Below are positions 36,642-44,615 of a stretch of DNA of 64,000 nt, piece after piece (position 1 is the first letter of the stretch; the number at the start of each line of letters is the position of its first letter). The DNA is from Verrucomicrobiota bacterium. GTDB taxonomy: Bacteria > Verrucomicrobiota > Verrucomicrobiia > Opitutales > Opitutaceae. The notes under the pieces were generated by a model. It ran no database searches and was not told the origin of the DNA. It worked only from the letters and a program-made list of their open reading frames with translations. The stretch covers positions 186,001 through 250,000 of the forward strand of contig JAEYWP010000022.1 of the NCBI GenBank assembly GCA_023428905.1. The letters are read 5' to 3'. The position numbers were made by a program, and so were the translations under genes.

Positions 36642-38246
36642 ATGACGTTCGACATCGTGATCGCAGGCGGCGGCTTCGCGGGGGCGTATTGCGCCCGGGC
36701 GCTGGGAAAAATGCTCGGCCGGGGGGCAGAGACCCGCGTGGCGCTCATCTCCGAGCACAACGTCTTTGTCTTCCAGCCGATGCTGGCCGAAGTCGCCGGC
36801 TCTTCCCTCTCTCCCGTCGATGTCGTCAATCCCCTGCGGAAGTTTTGCCGCCACGTGAATGTGCTGCAGGCGCGTATCCAGCGGATCGATTGGGCCCGGC
36901 GCCACATCGAGCTCGATGGCGGGCGGTTTACGCGCAACCACATCGTCGGCTTTCGCCAGCTTGTGATTGCGCTGGGCAACGTGACCGATCTCAGCCGCGT
37001 CCCGGGCATGGCGGACTACGGTTGGCCCATGAAAACGGTTTCGGATGCACTGCGGTTGCGCGCCGCCGTGATCAACCGGCTGGAGGAAGCCAACCTGGTG
37101 GAGGATCCCGAGGTGAGGCGGCGGCTGCTGACCTTCGTGGTCGTCGGAGGCGGTTACACCGGGGTGGAAACCGGCGGGCAATTGCTCGACCTGCTGAACG
37201 AGGTGAAGGCTTTGTATGGCAATCTCCACGACCTGCCCCTCCGCGTGGTTCTGGTCCACAGCCGCCGGCATCTCCTGGAGGAAATTGGAGAAAAGCTGGG
37301 AGACTACGCCCAGTGCGTGCTCGAAAAACGCGGGATGGACGTGCGCCTGGGCGTGCGTGTGGTGGAAGTCACGGCGGGAAAGGTGCTGCTCGACAATGGC
37401 GAATCGATCGAGGCCCACACGGTCATTTCCACCATCGGAAGCGCGCCCAACCCGGTGCTCCTCGACCTCTGCCGCCAGCTCGGGATCGAGACGGACAAAG
37501 GGCGTATTCGTGTGGATCCTACGCTGCGCGTGCCCGGGCAGACGGAGCTCTGGGCCGCGGGAGACTGTGCAGTCGTACCGTGGACCGACCGGGGGACGGT
37601 CCGCCCGGCGCCACCCACAGCACAATTTGCGCTCAGGCAGGGCCGCCAGCTGGCCTCTAATCTCGTCGCTGCGGGGGAAAACCGCCCCCTCGCTCCGTTC
37701 ACGTATCATTACATGGGACAGCTCGCCACCGTGGGCGAGCGCGCGGCCGTGGCGGAGATGTTTGGGTTTCATTTCTCCGGCTTCATCGCGTGGTGGATGT
37801 GGCGCACCATCTACCTGGCAAAACTGCCGGGAACCCTGAGGAAACTTCGCGTCATGGTCGACTGGACGTTCGACCTCTTTTTCTCGCGCGACATCGCCAT
37901 CGTCCTGCCTCCAGCGGAGGACCTGCTACGCCCCATTCACCTCGAGACGGGCGAAGTGCTCTTTGAAGCCGGCGAGCGGTGCAGGGCGGTGTTTTTTGTG
38001 CGGCGGGGCGCTCTTGCGCGCACTGCGCCCGGGCAGGAGACCCGGATGCTCGGACCTGACAGCATCATCGACCTCGACTGGGTCGACGCCGATGGCCGCT
38101 GGACCGCCACGGTCACTGCCACCGAAAGCAGCGACGTCACCGTCTTCCGCGGCCGTGCGCTCGAACTGTTGAAGACCCGGCTGCGGCTGGCGGTGCGGGA
38201 TACCCCACCGCGCAAGGACATGCCGACCCTTGTTTCCGGTGTTTAA
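36642..38246 (+). CDS. NDH-2-type NAD(P)H dehydrogenase with C-terminal cNMP-binding-like domain
   Basis: This 534-residue flavoprotein has FAD-binding FDIVIAGGGFAGAYCARALG at the start, NADH-binding TFVVVGGGYTGVETGGQL in the middle, the late FAD motif LWAAGDCAVVP, and hydrophobic segments (FHFSGFIAWWMWR) for membrane contact, as in type II NADH:quinone oxidoreductases. Residues about 425-515 add a beta-rich domain like a cyclic-nucleotide-binding fold (LETGEVLFEAGERCRAVFFV then RRGALAR). Whether it binds a nucleotide is unknown. The ATG at 36642 gives the shortest N terminus before the FAD motif. Confidence 0.9.
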   Translation: MTFDIVIAGGGFAGAYCARALGKMLGRGAETRVALISEHNVFVFQPMLAEVAGSSLSPVDVVNPLRKFCRHVNVLQARIQRIDWARRHIELDGGRFTRNHIVGFRQLVIALGNVTDLSRVPGMADYGWPMKTVSDALRLRAAVINRLEEANLVEDPEVRRRLLTFVVVGGGYTGVETGGQLLDLLNEVKALYGNLHDLPLRVVLVHSRRHLLEEIGEKLGDYAQCVLEKRGMDVRLGVRVVEVTAGKVLLDNGESIEAHTVISTIGSAPNPVLLDLCRQLGIETDKGRIRVDPTLRVPGQTELWAAGDCAVVPWTDRGTVRPAPPTAQFALRQGRQLASNLVAAGENRPLAPFTYHYMGQLATVGERAAVAEMFGFHFSGFIAWWMWRTIYLAKLPGTLRKLRVMVDWTFDLFFSRDIAIVLPPAEDLLRPIHLETGEVLFEAGERCRAVFFVRRGALARTAPGQETRMLGPDSIIDLDWVDADGRWTATVTATESSDVTVFRGRALELLKTRLRLAVRDTPPRKDMPTLVSGV

Positions 38247-38327
38247 GGGGTCATGTCTCAACTCTTGACAAACGATCCTGTCGCATGACTGGGTTCCATT
38301 AGGCGCCCGCCGCCTGCATACAATCAC

Positions 38328-39479
38328 TCAGGTGACTGCTGTCAGTGGTTTCGCCCCCCGTGAGCTTCCCTTGCGCGGAGCCGCGGTGCGGGGTGGCAGC
38401 GTTGCGCCATCGAACCAGTTCCCCTCCACATAGGTCACGGTCGGAACGGACGGGATGCCTGTTTTCCCCTGATGCAGCTGCCCCACCAGGATCTCCACCG
38501 CCAGTTCGCCGACGCTGGTGTGATTCTGCCGCATGCCTGCAACGCTCCCATCGGCCCGCTCGAGGAACAGGTCGACCAACGCGACGTCGCCGGGAACCTT
38601 CAGCCCACATGTCTGGAGCGCGCGTTCGATAAAGGACTTCTTGGTGATGATCACTTCTGGCTGGAAGCGCTGGTACCACGCGCGGAAATCTGACGTCGCG
38701 ACCTCCTGAATGCACGTCCGCGAACCGGCGTCATGGGACCACGTGGTGGTTCCCTCGTCGGCCTCACCGTCCCCGGGAAAGAGCAGCAGCGGCACGCGGT
38801 CGCCTGCGGGCAACGCGTACTGTTCGCAGAGGAAGCCTGCGGTCCAAGCCTGGTCGACGCTGAAATCCCACTCCCGGTGCATCACCACGCCGATCCGCCG
38901 GTAGCCCGCTGCGAGCGACCGCCGCATGGCCTGTCGGATGATGGCGCACTGGTTGTTGGTCACATTGTGGAGCTCGGGCCGGTGCGGCAGGTAGTCGATC
39001 TTCACCGCGCTGAACCGTTTCCAGTCCAGCGCAAGGTCCTCGTCCACCTCGCGCCGGTGGGACGCGACGATGACCCCGTGGATGCTGCGCGTGTAGAGGA
39101 TGTCGCTCATCCGCTGGCAGGTCATTCCCGGCTCGCCCAGCCAGAAGTGATCGAGGTGGTAACCGAGAGTCCGTGCGCGCTCCGATGCGCCGCTGAAGAA
39201 ATCACCATGCGCTGGAACGTCTTTCCAGCCCCAGCGCGAATCCCAGTGCGTCAGGTAGGCGAGGGTATCGTGCTTGCGATGGGTGGCAGCGCGTGTTCGA
39301 TAGGCGGCGAGTGCGCGCAGCGCCGGGTCGGGGCGGTACTGCATCTCCTCGGCCAGGGCCTGCAGGCGCTGGCGGGTGGAAAGCGGAAGGCTGGTGTGGT
39401 TTCTGAGGGCGAGAGAGACCGTCGTGACATGCACGCCGGCGCGCTTGGCGATTTCTGCGAGGGTGACGCGACCGTTCAT
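38328..39479 (-). CDS. LacI-family transcriptional regulator
   Basis: This 383-residue regulator has the N-terminal helix-turn-helix VTLAEIAKRAGVHVTTVSLAL with hinge helix, then a periplasmic-binding-protein-like sensor domain (GYRRIGVVMHREWDF, PGDVALVDLFLERAD). The ATG giving MNGRVTLAEI starts right at the DNA-binding domain. No sugar gene is adjacent, so the effector and target are unknown. It is divergent from the type IV secretion cluster, with about 205 bases between, including the 10-base palindrome ACGTCGACGT (39623-39632), which could be its site. Confidence 0.92.
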   Translation of the reverse strand: MNGRVTLAEIAKRAGVHVTTVSLALRNHTSLPLSTRQRLQALAEEMQYRPDPALRALAAYRTRAATHRKHDTLAYLTHWDSRWGWKDVPAHGDFFSGASERARTLGYHLDHFWLGEPGMTCQRMSDILYTRSIHGVIVASHRREVDEDLALDWKRFSAVKIDYLPHRPELHNVTNNQCAIIRQAMRRSLAAGYRRIGVVMHREWDFSVDQAWTAGFLCEQYALPAGDRVPLLLFPGDGEADEGTTTWSHDAGSRTCIQEVATSDFRAWYQRFQPEVIITKKSFIERALQTCGLKVPGDVALVDLFLERADGSVAGMRQNHTSVGELAVEILVGQLHQGKTGIPSVPTVTYVEGNWFDGATLPPRTAAPRKGSSRGAKPLTAVT

Positions 39480-39622
39480 AGGGTGGGGACCGTGGCGGGA
39501 GTCCGCCAGAAGCTGGGAGGGCGGTGAGGGCCAAACAAAAACGTTCTGCCTGTGGAGTGACAACCTTTGGCTGCGCACCGTCCCCTAAGCAAGGGTCGGG
39601 GAATCTCCCGGGGATAAAGGCC

Positions 39623-39632
39623 ACGTCGACGT
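39623..39632. promoter_or_regulatory. 10-base palindrome between LacI and the secretion cluster
   Basis: ACGTCGACGT is a perfect palindrome in the divergent promoter region. LacI-type sites are palindromes with a central CG, so it could bind the adjacent regulator, but a 10-base match also occurs by chance in a GC-rich genome. Confidence 0.25.
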
Positions 39633-39648
39633 TCTCCATCAAAACTCA

Positions 39649-39681
39649 TTGACACATAGAACTGTCTATTTCTTTGTCTAT
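39649..39681 (+). promoter_or_regulatory. Candidate promoter/operator of the secretion cluster
   Basis: TTGACA (39649-39654) lies 30 bases before the first gene. It is followed by the inverted repeat ATAGA-ACTG-TCTAT (39656-39669) and a direct repeat TGTCTAT at 39663-39669 and 39675-39681, spaced 12 bases. There is no good TATAAT at the normal distance, so the -35 match alone does not prove a promoter, but the AT-rich repeats suggest regulator binding. Confidence 0.35.
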
Positions 39682-39684
39682 CGC

Positions 39685-40206
39685 ATGATCACGCACGCTT
39701 TTGTTTCCCCCCTGCCGCTGGCGGCGATCGAGTTGCCTGAGCGCTTCTCAAACCTGATTCTCCTGGCCATTATGGCGGTCCTCGCCGGCTGCACGATTGC
39801 CGCGATGGTGAAAATCGGCATTGGCTTCAAACAATGGATACGGGGTGAGGACGCATTCGCAGAAATTAAGAGCGGCTTTCTGATCGCGGCGGTGCCGTGG
39901 GCGGTCCAGGCCGCGTTCCATGGCGTCAAGCTTTACGACAACCTCGGCATCGACCTGGAGAGCAACACCCAGCTGCTCCCGGCGGAAATGAGCGATCTCC
40001 TCCAGTACGGGCTGTGGATCATCATCGCCCTGTTCCTGGCGATCGCGATGTACGTGGGCATTGAGGGCGCGCAGCGGACGAGCCGTGGTGAGGAAGGGAT
40101 GCGGATGATCTGGGGCGCGTTCGGCATTGCGGGTGCGCCCTGGCTGATGATTGCCGCGTTCAAGCTCAGTGGATTCTGGGATGCCTTTGGCATTAAGCTC
40201 CTGTGA
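39685..40206 (+). CDS. VirB2/TrbC-like membrane protein with internal duplication
   Basis: This 173-residue protein has four hydrophobic helices in two similar halves. RGEDAFAEIKSGFLIAAVPW in the first half matches RGEEGMRMIWGAFGIAGAPW in the second (RGE at 54-56 and 134-136, PW at 71-72 and 152-153). VirB2/TrbC pilin subunits have two helices joined by a short polar loop, so this looks like two fused subunits (inference). Its position, first and before VirB3- and VirB4-like genes, supports the call. The ATG at 39685 is preferred over a TTG 12 codons upstream. Its end overlaps the next gene by 4 bases. Confidence 0.65.
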   Translation: MITHAFVSPLPLAAIELPERFSNLILLAIMAVLAGCTIAAMVKIGIGFKQWIRGEDAFAEIKSGFLIAAVPWAVQAAFHGVKLYDNLGIDLESNTQLLPAEMSDLLQYGLWIIIALFLAIAMYVGIEGAQRTSRGEEGMRMIWGAFGIAGAPWLMIAAFKLSGFWDAFGIKLL

Positions 40207-40589
40207 AAGACGCGCGCGACACACACGGGTTGCGGATCACCCCGACCAACGCGGGTCCTGATTCAAAGGGGATGGTCTCCGTCTTCGGATGGGATCTTGA
40301 AGGCATGGTCGCCTTCTACCTCGTTGGCGGTGCGCTCGCGGGCATGCTGGTCGTTTTTGTCCTCTCCGCGTCGGCGCTCTGGACCCGCCTGGGCTGTGGG
40401 ACGGTGCCCCTGATCGTCAGCGCCCTGTGGGTGAAACTCTTCATCCACGGACGGCCGCCGGCGTATCAAGCGGATCTGTGGGAATCGCGGCTGCGCGGCC
40501 GCGACTTCCGACTCCGGCCTCAGACCTGGTGCAAGAAGATCCATCCACGCGCCTGTGCTCGGCGCCGCCACGAGGTGCTTCATGGCTGA
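40203..40589 (+). CDS. VirB3-like membrane protein
   Basis: This 128-residue protein has two adjacent membrane helices (about residues 36-56 and 67-80, MVAFYLVGGALAGMLVVFVL then CGTVPLIVSALWVKLFI) followed by a cytoplasmic tail with HGRPPAY. VirB3 proteins have this layout and are found directly before VirB4. The start is a GTG overlapping the previous TGA (GTGA), and it overlaps virB4 by 8 bases. The call rests on topology and neighbours more than on sequence identity. Confidence 0.6.
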   Translation: MKDARDTHGLRITPTNAGPDSKGMVSVFGWDLEGMVAFYLVGGALAGMLVVFVLSASALWTRLGCGTVPLIVSALWVKLFIHGRPPAYQADLWESRLRGRDFRLRPQTWCKKIHPRACARRRHEVLHG

Positions 40590-43329
40590 GGCACCCAACG
40601 GCTGGTTCACCGACGACTTGGTCTTCTTTGGCGAGGCCCTCACGCCCGCGACGGTGTTGTCGCGCGGTGCCCGCCTGACGATCCCCGACCTCGCCTCGGC
40701 GGATCACGGGACGCGGGACGCCTATTACGCCGGGCTCGGAGCTTGGCTGAACAGCCTCGGTGCGGACGAGGCTGTCCAGTTTCAGTGGCGCGTGGATTCC
40801 GACTACGAGCATGAATTGGAGCGTTACCGCGCCGAAACCATTGCACAGGGGGCTAGGGGCTGGTGCCGCGCGGTGCGCGAGGAACGTTATCTCCGCTACC
40901 GGGAGGCGATGGAGCAGGGGCGGCTCAGGCGCGAGCGCCTCGACGTTTGGGTGGGAAAACGTGCATCCACCCTGCCGCGGCGGGGAGTGCAGTCCGTCGC
41001 GCAATTCGACCATTTTCTCGCCCAGGCCGCGAAGTCGCTGGCAGACCGTCTCGAGAGCGTGGGCGCGCGTCTGCCCGAGTCACGTGTCGACGTGATGGGC
41101 GACGCCGCGCATTTCGAAAGCTGGAGGGCCTTTCTCAACCCGAGCCTGCGCGCCCATGGTGTGCGCGCGCAGCCAGACCCCCGCGCGACCATCCTTGAGA
41201 ACTGCTGCCCCTCGGACGGGATCACGACCCGCGACACGGAGGGCTCACTGTTCTTCAAATTCGACGGCCACTACCATGGGCTCCTCGTGCTGCGCCAGTG
41301 GCCGCTCGAGACCCATCTCGGGATCATCTGGGCTCTCACGTCCGCCCTCAGCGGCAATTATTGCTACACGGTCAATTGCTACCCGCTGAACGTGCAGGCG
41401 GAGGTGAAGAAAACCGAAATCGAGCTAAAGCGCCTGAAGCGCAACGCCGCCCGAGACGAAAAGGAGTCGGCTGAGACGATGGCCGAGAAAAAGCGCCGCA
41501 AAATTGCGGCGTTACAGAATGGATACGCACGTCCCTTCTCAGTGCTGCCAGTGATCCGGGTATGGGACCGATCCATGGACGCTCTGCAAGCACGTCTGAT
41601 GGCGGTGAAGGAGGCGATCGCCCACATGAACGGCGCTCGCTACTTTCAGGTCGATCAGCCTGCGGCGGCAAAGCATCTCTTTTTCGAAAGCCTGCCCGGC
41701 AGGCTGGGGGGGCGGTACCGCGAGTGGGATCTCTTCGCCCTTGGCGGGGCGGACCCCACGGTTTGTTTCCTGCAGGACCTGCTGCCGCTCTCCGCGTCCC
41801 ACACCGGACACATGGAGGAAGGGGAGGTCGTTTATGACGGGCAGGCTGGAAATCTGATCGGGGTTCGCGCCTTCGCCAACGGTACACCGCAGCACGGCGT
41901 GGTGATTGGGACGACCCGGGTGGGCAAAAGCTCGCAGGTCATCGACTACCTATCACAGAGCGACTGTTTCTACCGCTTCCGCTGCATCGTCGAGGAAGGG
42001 ATGTCGTATGCGAGTGTGGTGAAATTGCTCGGAGGCGAATCGCTGGTGCTGAGTCCCGACGCAGCGATCACGCTCAACTATCTGGATACGCAAGGTGCTC
42101 CGTTGTCGCAGAGCCAAATTGCGCTCGCCGCCGGGCTCCTGGGCGTGATGGCCGGACGTGCGGCTGACCCGGAGGTAAACACCGACCGCAAGGCGATGTA
42201 TGGCGACTATATCAGCCGCCTCTACTCCCAGGCGTGGAACGACTGGAGAAACCAGTCACCCGAACGGGAGCTGGAGGCTGCCCGGTGGGCGATGATGATC
42301 GAACAGCGCCGCCGGAGCCAGGGCACGGCGGGCACCCTTGGCACCCTCGAGCTTTGGTCAGACCTCAAGGTTCTGTCCGGAGAGGATCCAGAACGCTTTG
42401 AGTCGCTGCGGAGCGCGATCACCGATGAGGAGACGGTGCGTTTCCTGCGCCGGCCCGAGAGCGCCACGCTGGTGCGAAACATCGGTTTGTCGATGTTCAC
42501 CCCCGAAGATTTTCCCACCCATTCAGCCCTGGTCGAGAGCATGCAGCACATGCCGTTGGCGCATCACGACGAACGTGAGGTGATGCGCCTCGCGACCCGT
42601 CTCAGGGCATGGACCCGGCATGGGGCGAATGGCTGTCTCTTCGACGGAGTGACCAACCGCAGGGTGGCGCACCGGTTGGTGCATTTTGAGCTCGGGCTGC
42701 TCCCCGAAGCGAACCGTGAGCTGAAGGAGGCCGCCCTGTATCTTCTCGGCAACGTGGTCCGGCAACATGTGGTCACGCTGCCCCGCGCCTGGCGAAAGGA
42801 AGGCATCTACGAGGAGCCGAGCCGCTACATCACGGTGGGTGGCGCGCGAGAGCTTTTTTCGGAGATGTACGCCCAGATGGGGAAATTTGGATACCGGATT
42901 CTGCCTGTGACGCAGCAGTACGGACAACTCTCCCAATCGGACCTGCGGCCGGTCATTTTCGGAAACTCCAAACAGTTCTGGTTGTTCCGCCAGAATGACC
43001 GAGCGGACCTCGACGATTTGGGCAATGCCATTGGGTTGTCTCCTGCCGTGAAGGAGATGGTGCGAAACTATTCGGCCCCCGAGTATCAGTCGGGAGCCAA
43101 CCGCTATTCTGAGATGGCGGTGTGGTCGCAAGAGGGTTCAGGCGCGAGCTGCGGCACGGTGCGAAACTACGCCACGCGCGAAATGCTCTACGTATCCGAG
43201 AGCTCTGGAGCGCTCTTCGACGAAAGGATGAAGGCGCTTGAAGACTACGAAGACCCCGTGGAGGGGGTGATGCTGGAAGCGGAGAAGAGGGAACTGGAAG
43301 GCCGGGCGAAGCGCCGGCGCGACACTTGA
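40582..43329 (+). CDS. virB4: VirB4-family type IV secretion ATPase with altered Walker B
   Basis: This 915-residue protein is the largest in the cluster. The N-terminal part is VirB4-like, with a charged coiled coil at about 274-315. The ATPase part has Walker A GTTRVGKS at 443-450, then EEGMSYASVVKLLGGESLVL matching the VirB4 lGG region, and TQQYGQL near the sensor position. Where VirB4 has a DE Walker B, this protein reads RYITVGGARELF (G753, G754), so the catalytic acids appear to be missing. It may therefore hydrolyse ATP poorly or act with another ATPase (inference). It is in an operon with VirB2/3-like genes. Confidence 0.85.
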   Translation: MAEAPNGWFTDDLVFFGEALTPATVLSRGARLTIPDLASADHGTRDAYYAGLGAWLNSLGADEAVQFQWRVDSDYEHELERYRAETIAQGARGWCRAVREERYLRYREAMEQGRLRRERLDVWVGKRASTLPRRGVQSVAQFDHFLAQAAKSLADRLESVGARLPESRVDVMGDAAHFESWRAFLNPSLRAHGVRAQPDPRATILENCCPSDGITTRDTEGSLFFKFDGHYHGLLVLRQWPLETHLGIIWALTSALSGNYCYTVNCYPLNVQAEVKKTEIELKRLKRNAARDEKESAETMAEKKRRKIAALQNGYARPFSVLPVIRVWDRSMDALQARLMAVKEAIAHMNGARYFQVDQPAAAKHLFFESLPGRLGGRYREWDLFALGGADPTVCFLQDLLPLSASHTGHMEEGEVVYDGQAGNLIGVRAFANGTPQHGVVIGTTRVGKSSQVIDYLSQSDCFYRFRCIVEEGMSYASVVKLLGGESLVLSPDAAITLNYLDTQGAPLSQSQIALAAGLLGVMAGRAADPEVNTDRKAMYGDYISRLYSQAWNDWRNQSPERELEAARWAMMIEQRRRSQGTAGTLGTLELWSDLKVLSGEDPERFESLRSAITDEETVRFLRRPESATLVRNIGLSMFTPEDFPTHSALVESMQHMPLAHHDEREVMRLATRLRAWTRHGANGCLFDGVTNRRVAHRLVHFELGLLPEANRELKEAALYLLGNVVRQHVVTLPRAWRKEGIYEEPSRYITVGGARELFSEMYAQMGKFGYRILPVTQQYGQLSQSDLRPVIFGNSKQFWLFRQNDRADLDDLGNAIGLSPAVKEMVRNYSAPEYQSGANRYSEMAVWSQEGSGASCGTVRNYATREMLYVSESSGALFDERMKALEDYEDPVEGVMLEAEKRELEGRAKRRRDT

Positions 43330-43330
43330 T

Positions 43331-43768
43331 ATGAAGTCTATCTATACACGGGTGGGAATCGTGTTGGTCGTGTCGGGCCTGGGGGGTTGCACCGTTTTTC
43401 CGTCGACCGGAAAACGCGCGATCGTCACCGGGCTGGGTGCGGTGGCCGGCGGTGGGGCAGGGTACATGCTCGGCGACAAGAAGCCGGGCTGGACGGTGGC
43501 GGGGGCCGGACTCGGCGCACTTGCCACGGGTGCCGCGCTGGGTGCCGACCCGGCGGTCCAGGAGCGGGCCTTCGACGAGGGCTACGTCCAGGGCCAGGCC
43601 GACGCGATCAAGCGCCAGTATTTTCTCCGGCAAGCCCTTGAGGCTGCGCCCGCGGCGGAAGATCCAGAGCTGGGAACCCCGGTTCACTATGTCGTCCCTG
43701 GCCCCACCGTCACGGCGGATGGGAGGAGGTTGGAGCCTCATACCGTCACACTCTCCGTAACCGAATGA
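43331..43768 (+). CDS. Glycine-zipper lipoprotein of the secretion cluster
   Basis: This 145-residue predicted lipoprotein has lipobox LGGC at residues 17-20, followed by repeated glycine zippers (GLGAVAGGGAGYMLGDKKPG, GAGLGALATGAALGAD), which commonly insert in or span membranes. It sits between virB4 and the VirB5/TrbJ-like gene, a position where VirB7-like or TrbK-like lipoproteins occur. It starts 1 base after the virB4 stop and overlaps the next gene by 4 bases. Confidence 0.75.
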   Translation: MKSIYTRVGIVLVVSGLGGCTVFPSTGKRAIVTGLGAVAGGGAGYMLGDKKPGWTVAGAGLGALATGAALGADPAVQERAFDEGYVQGQADAIKRQYFLRQALEAAPAAEDPELGTPVHYVVPGPTVTADGRRLEPHTVTLSVTE

Positions 43769-44607
43769 AAACGCGCACACGTACATTATTTCTCTTCGCC
43801 GCGGCGTCGCTTTTCAGCGTCCGCTGCCTCGCTGTCCTTGGCATGGGTGACGTTGTGATTGTGGCCTCCAACCCCGCCCAGGAGCTGCTCTGGGCGAGCA
43901 GTGAACTCCCGAAGTGGATCGAGTTGATCGGCAAAACCCAGGAGCAGATTCGCCAAGCGGAAAAACTCGTCGACCGCGTCGGCGATCCCACCCGCTTTGC
44001 TGCGGAATTCGTGGAGACGTCGGCACCCGCGGTGTCGGCCACACGCCGCGCATTGGCCCTCTCCTCCCAGGAGAGCGTTCGTGGCTGGGCCAAGGAGGCG
44101 TGGCTGTTTTCGAGTGCGCACGCAGCTGGGGATGAGAAAACGCTGGCGGTGGCGGCGACGTTCAAGGCGCTCGGTCGGGAGGAGCAGCGTGAGCGCGGGA
44201 GGTATGTCGAACTCGCTACAAAGAAGGCGCTGGCAGACCGGGTGGCCGAGGCGATCTCACGAAAGCGGGAGGTGGATGAGGCTGAGTTCGCCTTCCAGGA
44301 AGGAACCCTTCTGCGCCTCAAAGCGGCTTCCACGGAAACCGAGATCACGACACACCAGGCCAATCTGGCGGCGTCCGAGCAGCGCGTAGGACTTGCGGCT
44401 GCGCGCGTCGACCAGGCGCAGCGTGAACTCGATCTTTTTGCGCAGGAAAAACAGGTCGAGGCGGAGCGCCGCCGGGCGCAGTCGGATGAATGGGCGGCCG
44501 CGGTGTTGTCCCGCAGCGCGGACGCGGCCCGGCTGGCGGCGAGGGCTGGTGGGCGTCGCCCGGTCCAGCCGATCGGTGAGGACAACTGGCATCGCTGGAC
44601 GGACTGA
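43765..44607 (+). CDS. VirB5/TrbJ-like periplasmic protein
   Basis: This 280-residue protein has a signal peptide (about 1-23) followed by a long helical body with GDVVIVASNPAQELLWAS, resembling the start of VirB5/TrbJ family minor pilus proteins, and a coiled-coil C-terminal half rich in Glu/Gln/Arg. VirB5 proteins sit at the pilus tip. It lies right before the VirB6/TrbL-like gene, the usual order. Its start overlaps the lipoprotein stop (ATGA). Confidence 0.65.
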   Translation: MKTRTRTLFLFAAASLFSVRCLAVLGMGDVVIVASNPAQELLWASSELPKWIELIGKTQEQIRQAEKLVDRVGDPTRFAAEFVETSAPAVSATRRALALSSQESVRGWAKEAWLFSSAHAAGDEKTLAVAATFKALGREEQRERGRYVELATKKALADRVAEAISRKREVDEAEFAFQEGTLLRLKAASTETEITTHQANLAASEQRVGLAAARVDQAQRELDLFAQEKQVEAERRRAQSDEWAAAVLSRSADAARLAARAGGRRPVQPIGEDNWHRWTD

Positions 44608-44615
44608 GCTCACCC

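Noticed and set aside
35886..37772. 628-codon minus-strand frame
   Set aside because: Only the last third, from the ATG at 36533, is the DUF2959 lipoprotein; the rest is antisense to the NDH-2 gene.
38247..38327. Terminator between the convergent NDH-2 and LacI genes
   Set aside because: No stem-loop with a T-run was found in this 81-base gap.
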